NCBI GenBank assembly: GCA_001513125.1
Contig: LFSN01000029.1
Location: forward strand, 1 to 32,682
Source of the DNA: Clostridia bacterium DTU030
GTDB taxonomy: Bacteria; Bacillota; DTU030
Direction of reading: 5' to 3'
DNA: 32,682 nucleotides
Made by a program: the position numbers and the translations under genes. This document shows positions 1 to 7,580 of the stretch, piece by piece. The notes beneath the pieces were generated by a model. The model worked only from the letters and a program-made list of their open reading frames with translations, was not told the origin of the DNA and made no database searches. Numbering within the stretch: the first letter of the stretch is position 1; each line of letters opens with the position of its first letter.

Positions 1-362
1 TCCATCTCCTGCCTATATAAGTGATACAATGGGTTATCCTGAGGATTATCCCCATTATCATCGAGTATTTTTCCCAGCTTCTCAGAAGCCCTTCCCTCAT
101 CTTCTGCCGCCCTTCTGATCTGATAGCGGATATTCCAAATATCCTTATCCAGATCATCATAATCCCGCCTGGCAGCCATGGCTGCATAATCTGCCGCCTG
201 GTGTTCCAAGCGGGTCAGCTCGAGATAAGGGCTGTTGCTCCGGGCCCACTCCTGGGCTTTCTCCAGGGTGAAGGTATTTTCATCTTTAGCCAGGGCCGCC
301 GGGGAGAGGAAAAGCACCAGGGCAAGGAGTATACTTATTTTTTTTACTGTAGGGGTTTTCAT
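1..362 (-). CDS. TolC-like outer membrane/efflux protein, N-terminal part (cut by window edge)
   Basis: This is the last visible gene of the minus-strand efflux operon; only about 120 residues are present and the rest lies left of base 1. The protein starts with a signal peptide (a KKI-type basic start, then a hydrophobic stretch ending SPAALA, residues 1-25). The TFTLEKAQEWARSNSPYLEL segment that follows resembles the start of the TolC/OEP repeat, where a helix begins (L/F)TLEEAIxxAxxNNP. The rest is strongly helical and charged, as expected for the periplasmic coiled coil. The ATG overlaps the stop of the adaptor gene as ATGA, so translation is probably coupled. In the family the role is the exit duct of a tripartite pump. 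TolC-like proteins in Clostridia without a proven outer membrane are of unclear function. Calling it TolC-like rests on context plus the N-terminal motif. Confidence 0.62.
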   Translation of the reverse strand, partial: MKTPTVKKISILLALVLFLSPAALAKDENTFTLEKAQEWARSNSPYLELTRLEHQAADYAAMAARRDYDDLDKDIWNIRYQIRRAAEDEGRASEKLGKILDDNGDNPQDNPLYHLYRQEM

Positions 363-1510
363 TCCCCCACCTCCTGACTGATGATTTGGCAGGAAACCTT
401 CACTCCTTCACCGAGGCCTCCCTGCCGGGGGTCCAGGATGACAAGGTCCCCTTCCGCAAGGCCGGCGGTAATTACCACTTCCCGCCTGGTCTCCGGCCCT
501 GTGGTTACCCGCCGTACCTGGGCCCGGTCTCCCTCCACCACAAAGAGGGCATCTTCCCCACCGTCGCTGAAGAGGACCGTCTTGGGGACCACCAGGGCCC
601 CGGGGATGACCTGGGTAACAAATTCCACATCCACTTTGTAGCCGGGCTTTATCTCTACTTCAGCAGGGAATTGGGGGGCAATGGTCACCTTTACCCTTTC
701 CTCTGCCAACCCCAGGGGGGAATAGGCTTCTTCCGCATAGGGGGCAATATCCACCACCTGGCCGGGAAATTCTATATCCTGGTCCCGGAGTTTAAAGGTC
801 AACTCCACATGCATTCCCTCGGCAAGCTGGGGGATATCCCGGGCTAATACCCAGGTTTCCACCTCCTTGCCTCCTTCATTAAACAGGGTCATCATGGGGG
901 TCTGGGGGCTGGCAAGGCCCTGTTCCCGGGCGGCCAGCCGGGTCACCACCCCGTCAATGGGGGCATAGATCCGGTAGTCCTTCCTCTGCTCCTGCAGCCC
1001 CTCCCGTTGCGACAGGAGGGCCTGTTCCTGGGCCTCAAGTAGGGCAATTCTTGCCTGGGCCTCCTGAACCATTCTCTCTGCCTCTTCCAATTCCACTGCC
1101 GCCACCAGCTCATCCCCATACAGGCTCGCCATCCGCTCGTAATTCCTTTCTGCCGCCGCCAGGTTTTCCTGGGCCTGATCCAGCTCCACCGCCAGGCCAG
1201 CCAGGCGGGCTTCCAGTTCCTCAAGACCATAGTGGAGCTCCCGGTCGGCCAAAACTGCCAGCAGCTGGCCCGCCTGTACCCTGTCCCCCTCCTCCACCAG
1301 GAGTTTTTCTATGCGGGCAGGGTGGAGGGAATAGACAGGATGCTCCTCTGCCGCCACCACCACCCCTTCCTCTGTAAAACTCTGCACAAACTCCCTCGCT
1401 TCCATCCTCTGCACAGCTACCGGTAAATCCTGCCTCAGCTGGGTGAAGATAAAGGCTGCGGCAGCTAAAATCCCGATGATGCCGAAAATAATTTTCCACT
1501 TCTTCTTCAT
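359..1510 (-). CDS. HlyD/MacA-type efflux adaptor (membrane fusion protein)
   Basis: A 383-residue periplasmic adaptor of the RND/MacA (HlyD) family that would link the inner-membrane ABC transporter to an exit channel or wall. It has an N-terminal membrane anchor (residues about 5-25, after MKKKWK). A first lipoyl half follows at about 55-85 (SLHPARIEKLLVEEGDRVQAG), then a long alpha-hairpin coiled coil rich in E, A, L and Q (about 88-175). The second lipoyl half (YAPIDGVVTRLAAREQGLAS) and beta-barrel and membrane-proximal domains complete it. The length is normal for MacA-like proteins. It lies 19 bases downstream of the permease with a GGGGGGAGAGGAAG ribosome site before ATG, and overlaps the TolC-like gene by four bases. 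The substrate cannot be read from the sequence. Confidence 0.88.
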   Translation of the reverse strand: MKKKWKIIFGIIGILAAAAFIFTQLRQDLPVAVQRMEAREFVQSFTEEGVVVAAEEHPVYSLHPARIEKLLVEEGDRVQAGQLLAVLADRELHYGLEELEARLAGLAVELDQAQENLAAAERNYERMASLYGDELVAAVELEEAERMVQEAQARIALLEAQEQALLSQREGLQEQRKDYRIYAPIDGVVTRLAAREQGLASPQTPMMTLFNEGGKEVETWVLARDIPQLAEGMHVELTFKLRDQDIEFPGQVVDIAPYAEEAYSPLGLAEERVKVTIAPQFPAEVEIKPGYKVDVEFVTQVIPGALVVPKTVLFSDGGEDALFVVEGDRAQVRRVTTGPETRREVVITAGLAEGDLVILDPRQGGLGEGVKVSCQIISQEVGE

Positions 1511-1529
1511 CTTCCTCTCCCCCCTTACC

Positions 1530-3902
1530 TTACTCCCTGGTCTTTAAGACTTCCACCAGGCTCAATTCCTTAACCTTTCTGTAGGCAAAGCGCTGGGCCA
1601 CCCAAATGGAGAAGGCCGTTATCACCACGCCCATAAAGAGGCAGTCGGGTGTCAGGGTGGTGGGTACAGAATACATGTCGGTATCCAGTTGGGCCGCCAG
1701 GCCGTGGAGGATGGCTTTCCCCAGGGGAAGCCCGGCCGGTATGGCAAAGAAGCTGAGAAACCACTGTTCAAAGGTAATGACCGAGAAAACCTCCTGGGGG
1801 GTCAGCCCAAGGACCCGCATGGAGGCCAGCTCCCAGCTCCGCTCCGATAAAACAATGAAGCTGGCGCTGTAAATAATGGCAAAGGCTATGATAACCCCTA
1901 TTAGGACGTAGAAATAGACGGCAACGCCAAAACTCTCTAGCATTTCCCTGGCCTGGCGGATTTGTTCCTCCCGGCCGTCCACCCCGGCCACCAGATCACT
2001 TTCCCGGTAGTCATCCCGCAGGGCACCGATGGCCCCCTCTCCTTCCACATTGACCATCACGGCCGTAGCCAGCTCATCGTGCCCCAGGAGGCGGGAGAGG
2101 GCGGAAATTTCCATATAGGCATTCATCCCCAAATACTGGGGGATAATCCCGTAGACATCGAGGGCTACCCTCTCCTCCCCTCCCCTTAGGTAGGGGCTGG
2201 CCAGCTCGATGGTGGCGCCTGGGGTGACGGCCAGTTTATCGGCCAGCCGTTGGGAAAGGATGATCCCCTCCTCGGGCAGGGGGATCTCCCTCCCCTCAAC
2301 ATCCAGAACCTTGTAGAGCTTGCTGCCCCGGGGAATACCTATTATTACAATGTCCTCCTCCCGCCAGCGGTTGGACAGGGTGACGGGGATTTCTGCCAGG
2401 GGTTCTGCCCACCTCACCTGGCTGTGGCCGGCCACTTCCCGCAGTATGGGGAGACTGGCGGCAGGCCTGGCCAGGGTGATCCTGGCATCGTAGGTCTCGA
2501 CTTCTTCGTACTGGTAGAAGGCCAGCTTATCCACCATATCGTGGAAGGACCAGGTGACGGTCACCAGGGCACAGCTGAGCATGACCCCCAAAAACAGGAA
2601 GGCGCTCCTTCCCAGGTTCCGGGAGATGTTTCTCACGGCCATCTTCCCCTGCATGGTGAGGAGGGTATTGAAGAAGGACCAGTTTTCCAAAAAGAACTTT
2701 TTCCCCAGCACCGGGGCCGGCGGCCGCATGGCCTCGGCGGGATTTAAACCCAGGGCAAGCCTGGCCCCGCTGTAGCCGGCAATAAGGAAGATGGCCACAG
2801 AGAGGAGGAGGCCCAGGAGCAAGTAGTAGACGGGAAAGGCGCCGGGGACTTCTGGAACCTTAAAAAACCACATCAGTAGAGTGGTCATGGGAACAGCAGC
2901 CCCGATACCGGCCAGGCCCCCCAAGAGGCCGCCGATGATGCCGATGGTCAGGGGGTAGGACATATAATGGAGGACAATCTCCCTGTTGGTATAGCCCAGG
3001 GCCTTGAGGATGCCAATCTGTCCCCGCTGCTGCTCAATCAACCTTTTCAGCATGATGTAGAGGATAACGGCTGCTATGCTTAAGAACATGAAGGGGAAGG
3101 CCTGGGCCACCCCTTTGAGGCCATTGATCTCTTCCGTAAGCATTAAATGGCTCAGTTGGTCGTCCCGGGGGTAAATCCTGATGAGGCCGTAGGGCTCCAA
3201 TTCTGGTATCAAGCGGTCCCGGACCTCTTCATACTGGGCATCTTCCTCCAGGGTAAAGACCACCTGGTTCACGCGGCCCTCCAGTTCAGGGAAAATCAGG
3301 GCCATATCTGCCAGGGGTAGGAAGGCGATGCCGTACTGTTCCGGTTTGGGAAACAAATCTGCCTCTGAAGGCAAGTAGTAGGTAAACTCCGGGCTCATGG
3401 CCACCCCGGCGATATTTATTTCCCGGATCTTGCCGCCGGCGATTATCTCCAAACTATCTCCCAGCTCCAAACCATTGACGGTAAAGAACTCATTGTCCAG
3501 CCAGACCTCTAAATTGCCGGGAACCAGTTCTGTCCCTGCCAGTAATCTCGCATCGTTGACCACCCGGGGGGCCGACAGATCCAGGGAGACCAGCTCCAGG
3601 TAAACACTTTCTTCCCTGTCCGGGGCATTTACCCGCACATCCTTTACAATCCGGCCGTTAATATCCTTGATCCCTTCTATTTGGACCAGCCTCTGGACAT
3701 TGCTCTCCGGCATGGACACGAGCTCCACAAAACCGTGGGCAAAGTTCTGTTCCCGGTAGAAGGTCTCCTGGGCCCGGCTTAAATTGTCGGTGACAATGGA
3801 AAAGGTGGTAAAGGCCACCAAACCGATGATGACAATAACCAGGCAGGCAAAATAGGAACCCTTATTACTCCAGATGTCCCGGATCATTTTACGCCACAGC
3901 AT
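1530..3902 (-). CDS. ABC transporter permease, FtsX/MacB type (two FtsX domains)
   Basis: A 790-residue integral membrane protein with the duplicated FtsX layout. There is an N-terminal membrane helix (about residues 15-38) and a large extracytoplasmic domain. Three to four helices follow (about 265-385) with the conserved LIEQQRGQIGILKALGYTNREI loop, then a second extracytoplasmic domain. The C-terminal FtsX unit (about 665-785) carries the matching ERSWELASMRVLGLTPQEV loop. Such proteins are mechanotransmitters of MacB/LolCE-like exporters for peptides, lipids or drugs. The ATG at 3902-3900 overlaps the ATPase stop as TGATG; upstream in-frame GTG and TTG codons exist but the coupled ATG is favoured. 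It belongs to the TetR-headed operon. Confidence 0.88.
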   Translation of the reverse strand: MLWRKMIRDIWSNKGSYFACLVIVIIGLVAFTTFSIVTDNLSRAQETFYREQNFAHGFVELVSMPESNVQRLVQIEGIKDINGRIVKDVRVNAPDREESVYLELVSLDLSAPRVVNDARLLAGTELVPGNLEVWLDNEFFTVNGLELGDSLEIIAGGKIREINIAGVAMSPEFTYYLPSEADLFPKPEQYGIAFLPLADMALIFPELEGRVNQVVFTLEEDAQYEEVRDRLIPELEPYGLIRIYPRDDQLSHLMLTEEINGLKGVAQAFPFMFLSIAAVILYIMLKRLIEQQRGQIGILKALGYTNREIVLHYMSYPLTIGIIGGLLGGLAGIGAAVPMTTLLMWFFKVPEVPGAFPVYYLLLGLLLSVAIFLIAGYSGARLALGLNPAEAMRPPAPVLGKKFFLENWSFFNTLLTMQGKMAVRNISRNLGRSAFLFLGVMLSCALVTVTWSFHDMVDKLAFYQYEEVETYDARITLARPAASLPILREVAGHSQVRWAEPLAEIPVTLSNRWREEDIVIIGIPRGSKLYKVLDVEGREIPLPEEGIILSQRLADKLAVTPGATIELASPYLRGGEERVALDVYGIIPQYLGMNAYMEISALSRLLGHDELATAVMVNVEGEGAIGALRDDYRESDLVAGVDGREEQIRQAREMLESFGVAVYFYVLIGVIIAFAIIYSASFIVLSERSWELASMRVLGLTPQEVFSVITFEQWFLSFFAIPAGLPLGKAILHGLAAQLDTDMYSVPTTLTPDCLFMGVVITAFSIWVAQRFAYRKVKELSLVEVLKTRE

Positions 3903-4609
3903 CACCAAACCACCTTCTCCGGGGCTACAGGGTGGGGGTTTACCTGCACCTGGTCGATGCGCCCATCCCTCAGGGTAATTACCCGATCTGTCATCTGGGC
4001 AATGCCGGCATTGTGGGTAATAATAACAACGGTTTTTTTAAACCCATCACAAAAATCCCGCAGCACCCGTAAGATCTGAATTCCGGTAGCCAGATCCAGG
4101 GCCCCCGTCGGCTCATCGCAGAGGAGCATCCGGGGGTTTTTGGCCAGGGCCCTGGCTATGGCCACCCGCTGCTGTTCCCCCCCGGACAGCTGGGAGGGAA
4201 AGTGCTCCTTCCGGTCGCCAAGGCCCACCTGCTCCAGGAGCTCATCTACATTAAAGGGTTCCCTGGCTATCTCGGCAGCCAGGTTGACGTTCTCATAGGC
4301 GGTAAGATTGGGCATCAGATTATAAAACTGAAAGATAAAGCCAACTTGATGGCGCCGGTAATTGGTGAGGGCCTTCTCATCGGCCTCATGGAGGCTTATC
4401 TCATCAAAGTAGAGCTCTCCCTCACTGGGTTTATCCATCCCGCCGATAATATTGAGCAGGGTACTTTTCCCGGAGCCGCTGGGCCCCAGGACCACCACCA
4501 GTTCCCCATCATGGAGGGTTAGATCTACCCCCCGCAGGGCATGGACCGTCACCTCCCCCATCTGGTACCTCTTCTGCAGGTTTTTCGCCACAATTAGCGG
4601 TCTTTCCAT
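3902..4609 (-). CDS. ABC transporter ATP-binding protein (MacB/LolD family)
   Basis: A 235-residue nucleotide-binding subunit that should energise the adjacent FtsX-type permease. All ABC motifs are intact: Walker [10 protein letters not shown] (residues 42-50), Q-loop Gln94 in [10 protein letters not shown], signature LSGGEQQR (141-148), Walker [13 protein letters not shown] (161-172) and the H-loop His199 in VVIITHN. The FQFYNL(M/L)P and EPTGALD forms are typical of the MacB/LolD/YknY subclass rather than of nutrient importers. The ATG lies 10 bases after the tetR stop, with a purine-rich site, and the stop overlaps the permease start by one base. Confidence 0.93.
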   Translation of the reverse strand: MERPLIVAKNLQKRYQMGEVTVHALRGVDLTLHDGELVVVLGPSGSGKSTLLNIIGGMDKPSEGELYFDEISLHEADEKALTNYRRHQVGFIFQFYNLMPNLTAYENVNLAAEIAREPFNVDELLEQVGLGDRKEHFPSQLSGGEQQRVAIARALAKNPRMLLCDEPTGALDLATGIQILRVLRDFCDGFKKTVVIITHNAGIAQMTDRVITLRDGRIDQVQVNPHPVAPEKVVW

Positions 4610-4619
4610 ACCTCTCCCC

Positions 4620-5240
4620 TCACCCCTCTCCTTCCCTTTTCACGGCAATTCCCTCCTTGATTATTTGGAAGATGCCCTGGACCCGGCGGAGCAGCTCTTT
4701 CTCTGAACTCCTCAGATAGTACCTTTTGAAAGACTGGAGCATGAGGTCATAGAGGATATCTATCACCAGGTCAGTGTCTACATCGGCTCTGATAAGTCCC
4801 CTTTTTTTATCCCGCTCCAGGAGGTCTTTCATGATGGCAAAGCCCTCCGCCGAAAGCTTTCGCAACTTAGCGATAAACTCGCTGTCGTCCAATTCCATCA
4901 GCAAAAAAATCCGGTTGTACTCCGGCTTGGTTTTCGCCCAGGCCAGGCCAATTCTATACAACTCCATATAAATGGTAAAGAAATCGGCTTCCGTATCGAA
5001 AACCCTGGCCTGTTCAAAACGCTGCATTTTTTCTTTACCGATCTCTGTAATCATATACAGGTAAAGATCTTCCTTGTTTTCAAAATACTGGTAAAAGCTC
5101 CCTCGGGGAATCCCAGCATTTTTTACGATTTGGTTGATAGAGGCTTCACTGAAACGCCTGGTGGAAAACTCCTCCACCGCTGCGGCAAAGATGCGCCTCT
5201 GTTTCTCCGGGTCTAGGTTAAAATATGTGGCTGTCGGCAT
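4620..5240 (-). CDS. TetR family transcriptional regulator of the efflux operon
   Basis: A 206-residue TetR-type repressor. The N-terminal helix-turn-helix runs from QRRIFAAAVEEFSTRRFSEA through NQIVKNAGIPRGSFYQYFENKEDLYLYM (about residues 14-62), with the usual G-(S/T)-(F/L)-Y-x-(Y/H)-F ending of the recognition helix. The C-terminal ligand-binding half is helical and not assignable to a ligand. The start is placed at ATG 5240-5238 because AAGGGGTGAT sits just upstream; the in-frame GTG at 5258 would lie at or next to the predicted transcription start. It is the first gene of its own operon, followed by ABC ATPase, permease, adaptor and TolC-like genes. This layout implies autoregulation through the palindromes at 5283-5312 and induction by a pump substrate (inference). 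Confidence 0.88.
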   Translation of the reverse strand: MPTATYFNLDPEKQRRIFAAAVEEFSTRRFSEASINQIVKNAGIPRGSFYQYFENKEDLYLYMITEIGKEKMQRFEQARVFDTEADFFTIYMELYRIGLAWAKTKPEYNRIFLLMELDDSEFIAKLRKLSAEGFAIMKDLLERDKKRGLIRADVDTDLVIDILYDLMLQSFKRYYLRSSEKELLRRVQGIFQIIKEGIAVKREGEG

Positions 5241-5259
5241 TATATCACCCCTTGTCACA

Positions 5260-5288
5260 ATTTTAGCACCTTTCCTTATTTATGACAA
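5260..5288 (-). promoter_or_regulatory. Sigma-A-type promoter of the tetR-efflux operon
   Basis: On the minus strand a TTGTCA -35 box (bases 5288-5283) is separated by exactly 17 bases from a TAAAAT -10 box (5265-5260). Transcription would start near 5253, giving a leader of about a dozen bases before the tetR ATG. The -35 box is part of one of the two operator-like palindromes. Confidence 0.7.
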
Positions 5289-5312
5289 CCCTGTCACATG
5301 ACAATATTGTCA
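5283..5312. promoter_or_regulatory. Twin TetR operator-like palindromes
   Basis: Two 14-base inverted repeats with the same half sites lie in tandem, centres 16 bases apart: TGACAACCCTGTCA (5283-5296) and TGACAATATTGTCA (5299-5312). The second extends to a perfect 18-base palindrome, 5297-5314. The first covers the -35 box and the second lies just upstream. A further half site TTGTCA occurs at 5252-5257, around the expected transcription start. The position in front of a TetR gene makes them the likely binding sites. Confidence 0.72.
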
Positions 5313-5376
5313 TGGCCGGGTTCCCCCTGGGGAAGGGGAAGCCAGGGCGGGAGACAACGGGCTGGAAAAACACAAA

Positions 5377-5408
5377 AACTTCCAGGTAGAACATACTACC
5401 TGGAAGTT
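5377..5408 (-). terminator. Intrinsic terminator downstream of the first LysM-SleB gene
   Basis: A perfect 13-base-pair stem (AACTTCCAGGTAG with its complement) closes a 6-base AACATA loop. On the minus strand it is followed by a short T run (GTTTTTGTG). It lies about 70 bases after the stop of the 5476-6249 gene and separates it from the tetR operon. Confidence 0.75.
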
Positions 5409-5475
5409 CAATTTGTAGCGACCGCCTCTACTTCTGGTGGAAAAATATGACTACGAGTGAGTTCCCGGTAATAAT

Positions 5476-6249
5476 TTAGATGGCAAACAAATGCTGCCCA
5501 ATCTGATTTATTACCGTCCGGGTAAAAATCCAGGGGGAGGTGGATTTCACCGGGTTGTAGAAGAAGAGGGCGCCGCCGGTGGGGTCCCAGCCGGCCAGGG
5601 CGTCCCGGGCGGCACTATAGGCTTCGGCACTGGGGGTAATCTGCCAGAAGCGGTTGTTCATAACGGGTTCAAACTCCCAGGGGGCAAAGAGGACGCCGCT
5701 GATGGTATTGGGAAACCTGGGGTCCCGGACCCGGTTCAAAATGACGGCTCCCACGGCCACCTTGCCGATGTAGGGCTCCCCTTCTGCTTCGGCGTGGATC
5801 ATCCGGGCCAAAAGGTCAACCTCCTGGGGGGATGCGGAGAAAGCATCAGTTGTAGCTGCCATTGTCCGGGGGCTTGTCCCCCCGGGGATAACCAGCTGTT
5901 CCCCGGCATAGATTTCCGTGTCCCAGAGGCCGTTGGCCTCCTGCAGGGCTGAGACAGTGGTGCCGTAGGCCCTGGCGATCAGCCAGAGGCTTTCCCCCCT
6001 CTGCACAGTGTGGACCTGGCTGGTTCCCGTGGGGATGGAGAGGGCTTCCCCCGGGTAAATGATGTCGCTGTAAATTCCGTTGGCCTCCTGCAGGGCCTGG
6101 ACCGTGGTGCCAAAGCGTTGGGCAATTAAAAAGAGGGTATCTCCCGGGCGGACATAATATGTACCGGCGGCTGTCACCGGCAAGGCCAGGGCCAATATCA
6201 GGAGGGCAGTAAGCAGGACGGTAAAGGATACTCTTTTTCTTCGGAGCAT
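5476..6249 (-). CDS. Secreted wall hydrolase with two LysM domains and a SleB-type catalytic domain
   Basis: A 257-residue exported protein. It has a signal peptide (residues 1-28, ending PVTAAG), LysM 1 (about 31-73, YYVRPGDTLFLIAQRFGTTV) and LysM 2 (about 79-122, HTVQRGESLWLIARAYGTTV). A Ser/Thr-rich linker leads to a Hydrolase_2/SleB domain (about 143-257). In SleB, a spore-cortex lytic transglycosylase, the catalytic Glu lies in a GESRGEPY motif; here the matching residue is Glu154 in HAEAEGEPY. The GWDPTGGALFFYNP block near the end is also typical. The role is peptidoglycan cleavage, in germination or in growing cells; the sequence does not decide which. It has an AAGGAG ribosome site, its own promoter and terminator, and a shorter paralog just upstream. 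Confidence 0.9.
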   Translation of the reverse strand: MLRRKRVSFTVLLTALLILALALPVTAAGTYYVRPGDTLFLIAQRFGTTVQALQEANGIYSDIIYPGEALSIPTGTSQVHTVQRGESLWLIARAYGTTVSALQEANGLWDTEIYAGEQLVIPGGTSPRTMAATTDAFSASPQEVDLLARMIHAEAEGEPYIGKVAVGAVILNRVRDPRFPNTISGVLFAPWEFEPVMNNRFWQITPSAEAYSAARDALAGWDPTGGALFFYNPVKSTSPWIFTRTVINQIGQHLFAI

Positions 6250-6320
6250 TTTTAATCTCTCCTTTCAAACCTTACAGGGATCCTTCTCCAATTAAACCAA
6301 CAACCTGAAGGTTTTAATTA

Positions 6321-6349
6321 AGTTTAACCCGGCAGCGGCCATTTGTCAG
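6321..6349 (-). promoter_or_regulatory. Sigma-A-type promoter of the 5476-6249 hydrolase gene
   Basis: On the minus strand CTGACA (6349-6344) and TAAACT (6326-6321) are separated by 17 bases. The same boxes, spacing and adjacent GGGCTGACA context recur upstream of the paralogous gene, at 7294-7322. Two independent copies with the same arrangement support the assignment. The rest of 6250-6597 holds a roughly 70-base 5' leader and the paralog's terminator; no other gene is seen. Confidence 0.66.
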
Positions 6350-6498
6350 CCCGGAGGAGGGGGGCTGAGATTTTAAAATATAGCCTGTGTGGACATGGGG
6401 GAAAAAAGGGGGACCGGGGGGCAGGTATTTCATTTCGGGCGGAATATTTGACCCCCATGGCAATACAAGCCATTATAGGGCCTCGGGGAAGGGGGGAA

Positions 6499-6537
6499 GA
6501 AAAAAGCCGGGGCCCCTTTGAGAGGGCTCCCAGCTTT
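6499..6537 (-). terminator. Intrinsic terminator downstream of the second LysM-SleB gene
   Basis: On the minus strand AAAGCTGGGAGCCC pairs with GGGGCCCCGGCTTT across a short TCTCAAA loop, with two internal mismatches. It ends in a run of six T. It lies about 60 bases after the stop of the 6598-7236 gene. Confidence 0.7.
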
Positions 6538-6597
6538 ATCTTCCCAGTAGTATCTAAATCCTTATTTCCCTTACTTTCCAAGTATAAAGGCCCATTA

Positions 6598-7236
6598 CTA
6601 GAGGGCAAAGACATGATTGCCGATTTGGGTGACCACGGGCCGGCTGAAGATCCAGGGAGAAGTAGAGGTAACGGGATTGTAGAAATAGAGGGCACCGCCA
6701 GTGGGGTCCCAGCCAGCCAGGGCTTCTTCGGCAGCAGCATAGGCTTCGGCACTGGGGGTAATGCTCCAGAACCGGTTGTTCATGACGGGCTCAAATTCCC
6801 AGGGTGAGAAGAGGACGCCGTTGAGATCGTCGGGAAATCTCGGGTCTTCGAGCCGGTTCAGGATTACTGCCCCCACGGCCACCTTGCCTGCATAGGGTTC
6901 GCTTTCTGCTTCGGCGTGGATAATCCGGGCCAAAAGGTCAATTTCCCAGCCTGTCTCAGGGCTCCTTGTACTTGTAGTTGTTACTGTCCTTGCAGCCTCG
7001 ACGGCAGGGTATTCTTCAGGTATTACCAGCTGTTCCCCGGCATAGATCTGGCTGTCCCAGAGCCCGTTTGCTTCCTGCAGGGCAAAAACGGTGGTTCCAT
7101 AGATATTGGCCAGCTGCCAGAGGCTCTCGCCCCAGGCAACGGTGTGGTAAGGGGCGGCCATTGTCGGGAAAGCAATGGTTACTATCAGAAAGAGGGTCAG
7201 GAGAGTTGTGAACAGGATTTTCCCTTGTTTCAGCAT
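6598..7236 (-). CDS. Secreted wall hydrolase with one LysM domain and a SleB-type catalytic domain
   Basis: A 212-residue paralog of the neighbouring gene with one LysM instead of two. It has a signal peptide (residues 1-28, ending PTMAA), a LysM (about 30-73, HTVAWGESLWQLANIYGTTV) and a Thr/Ser/Arg linker. The SleB/Hydrolase_2 domain spans about 98-212, with the likely catalytic Glu109 in HAEAESEPY and the GWDPTGGALYFYNP block. Several stretches match the partner nearly word for word (EANGLWDxxIYAGEQLVIP, FSPWEFEPVMNNRFW against FAPWEFEPVMNNRFW), so the pair arose by tandem duplication with gain or loss of a LysM. The start is ATG 7236 after AAAGGAGAAG. Confidence 0.9.
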   Translation of the reverse strand: MLKQGKILFTTLLTLFLIVTIAFPTMAAPYHTVAWGESLWQLANIYGTTVFALQEANGLWDSQIYAGEQLVIPEEYPAVEAARTVTTTSTRSPETGWEIDLLARIIHAEAESEPYAGKVAVGAVILNRLEDPRFPDDLNGVLFSPWEFEPVMNNRFWSITPSAEAYAAAEEALAGWDPTGGALYFYNPVTSTSPWIFSRPVVTQIGNHVFAL

Positions 7237-7293
7237 AGTGTATCTTCTCCTTTCTAAGGACCTGTTTCAGCAGGAACCCCGCAGGCATGGTAT

Positions 7294-7322
7294 AGTTTAA
7301 CCGAAGTCCGGCCTCCTGTCAG
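7294..7322 (-). promoter_or_regulatory. Sigma-A-type promoter of the 6598-7236 hydrolase gene
   Basis: On the minus strand CTGACA (7322-7317), a 17-base spacer and TAAACT (7299-7294) mirror exactly the promoter of the paralog. A leader of about 50 bases follows before the ribosome site. Confidence 0.66.
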
Positions 7323-7427
7323 CCCGGACTATTGAGTATAGGACTTGTCCAATGATTTCGAGGAGGCATTGTTAAAGAAAAGGCAAGGGAGGGGCAGATA
7401 TACCGGCTCTCCCTGTATTTTCGTTAG

Positions 7428-7511
7428 GGATGGCAATAGTCGCCACCCCATTCCACTGGAAATTAACCCAGGTCTTTGTCAGCCAAACCAATTTGTTCCT
7501 GGGTTTTTTTT
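7428..7511 (+). promoter_or_regulatory. Two-hairpin leader with T8 tract before the macro-domain gene
   Basis: The first hairpin (about 7428-7450) pairs GGGATGGC with GCCACCCC around AATAGTC, with one mismatch. The second pairs AACCCAGG (7465-7472) with CCTGGGTT (7498-7505) and runs directly into eight T (7504-7511). The second looks like an intrinsic terminator located 70 bases before the next start codon on the same strand. It may be an attenuator or the end of an unseen short transcript. No known riboswitch class was recognised. The remainder of 7237-7580 holds the minus-strand promoter above and no further gene. Confidence 0.45.
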
Positions 7512-7580
7512 GTGGCAGGGTAACCTTGCCCCCAGGGCGAAATTATTTCTTGCCCAGCAAAACTGAAGGAGGGAGACCAG

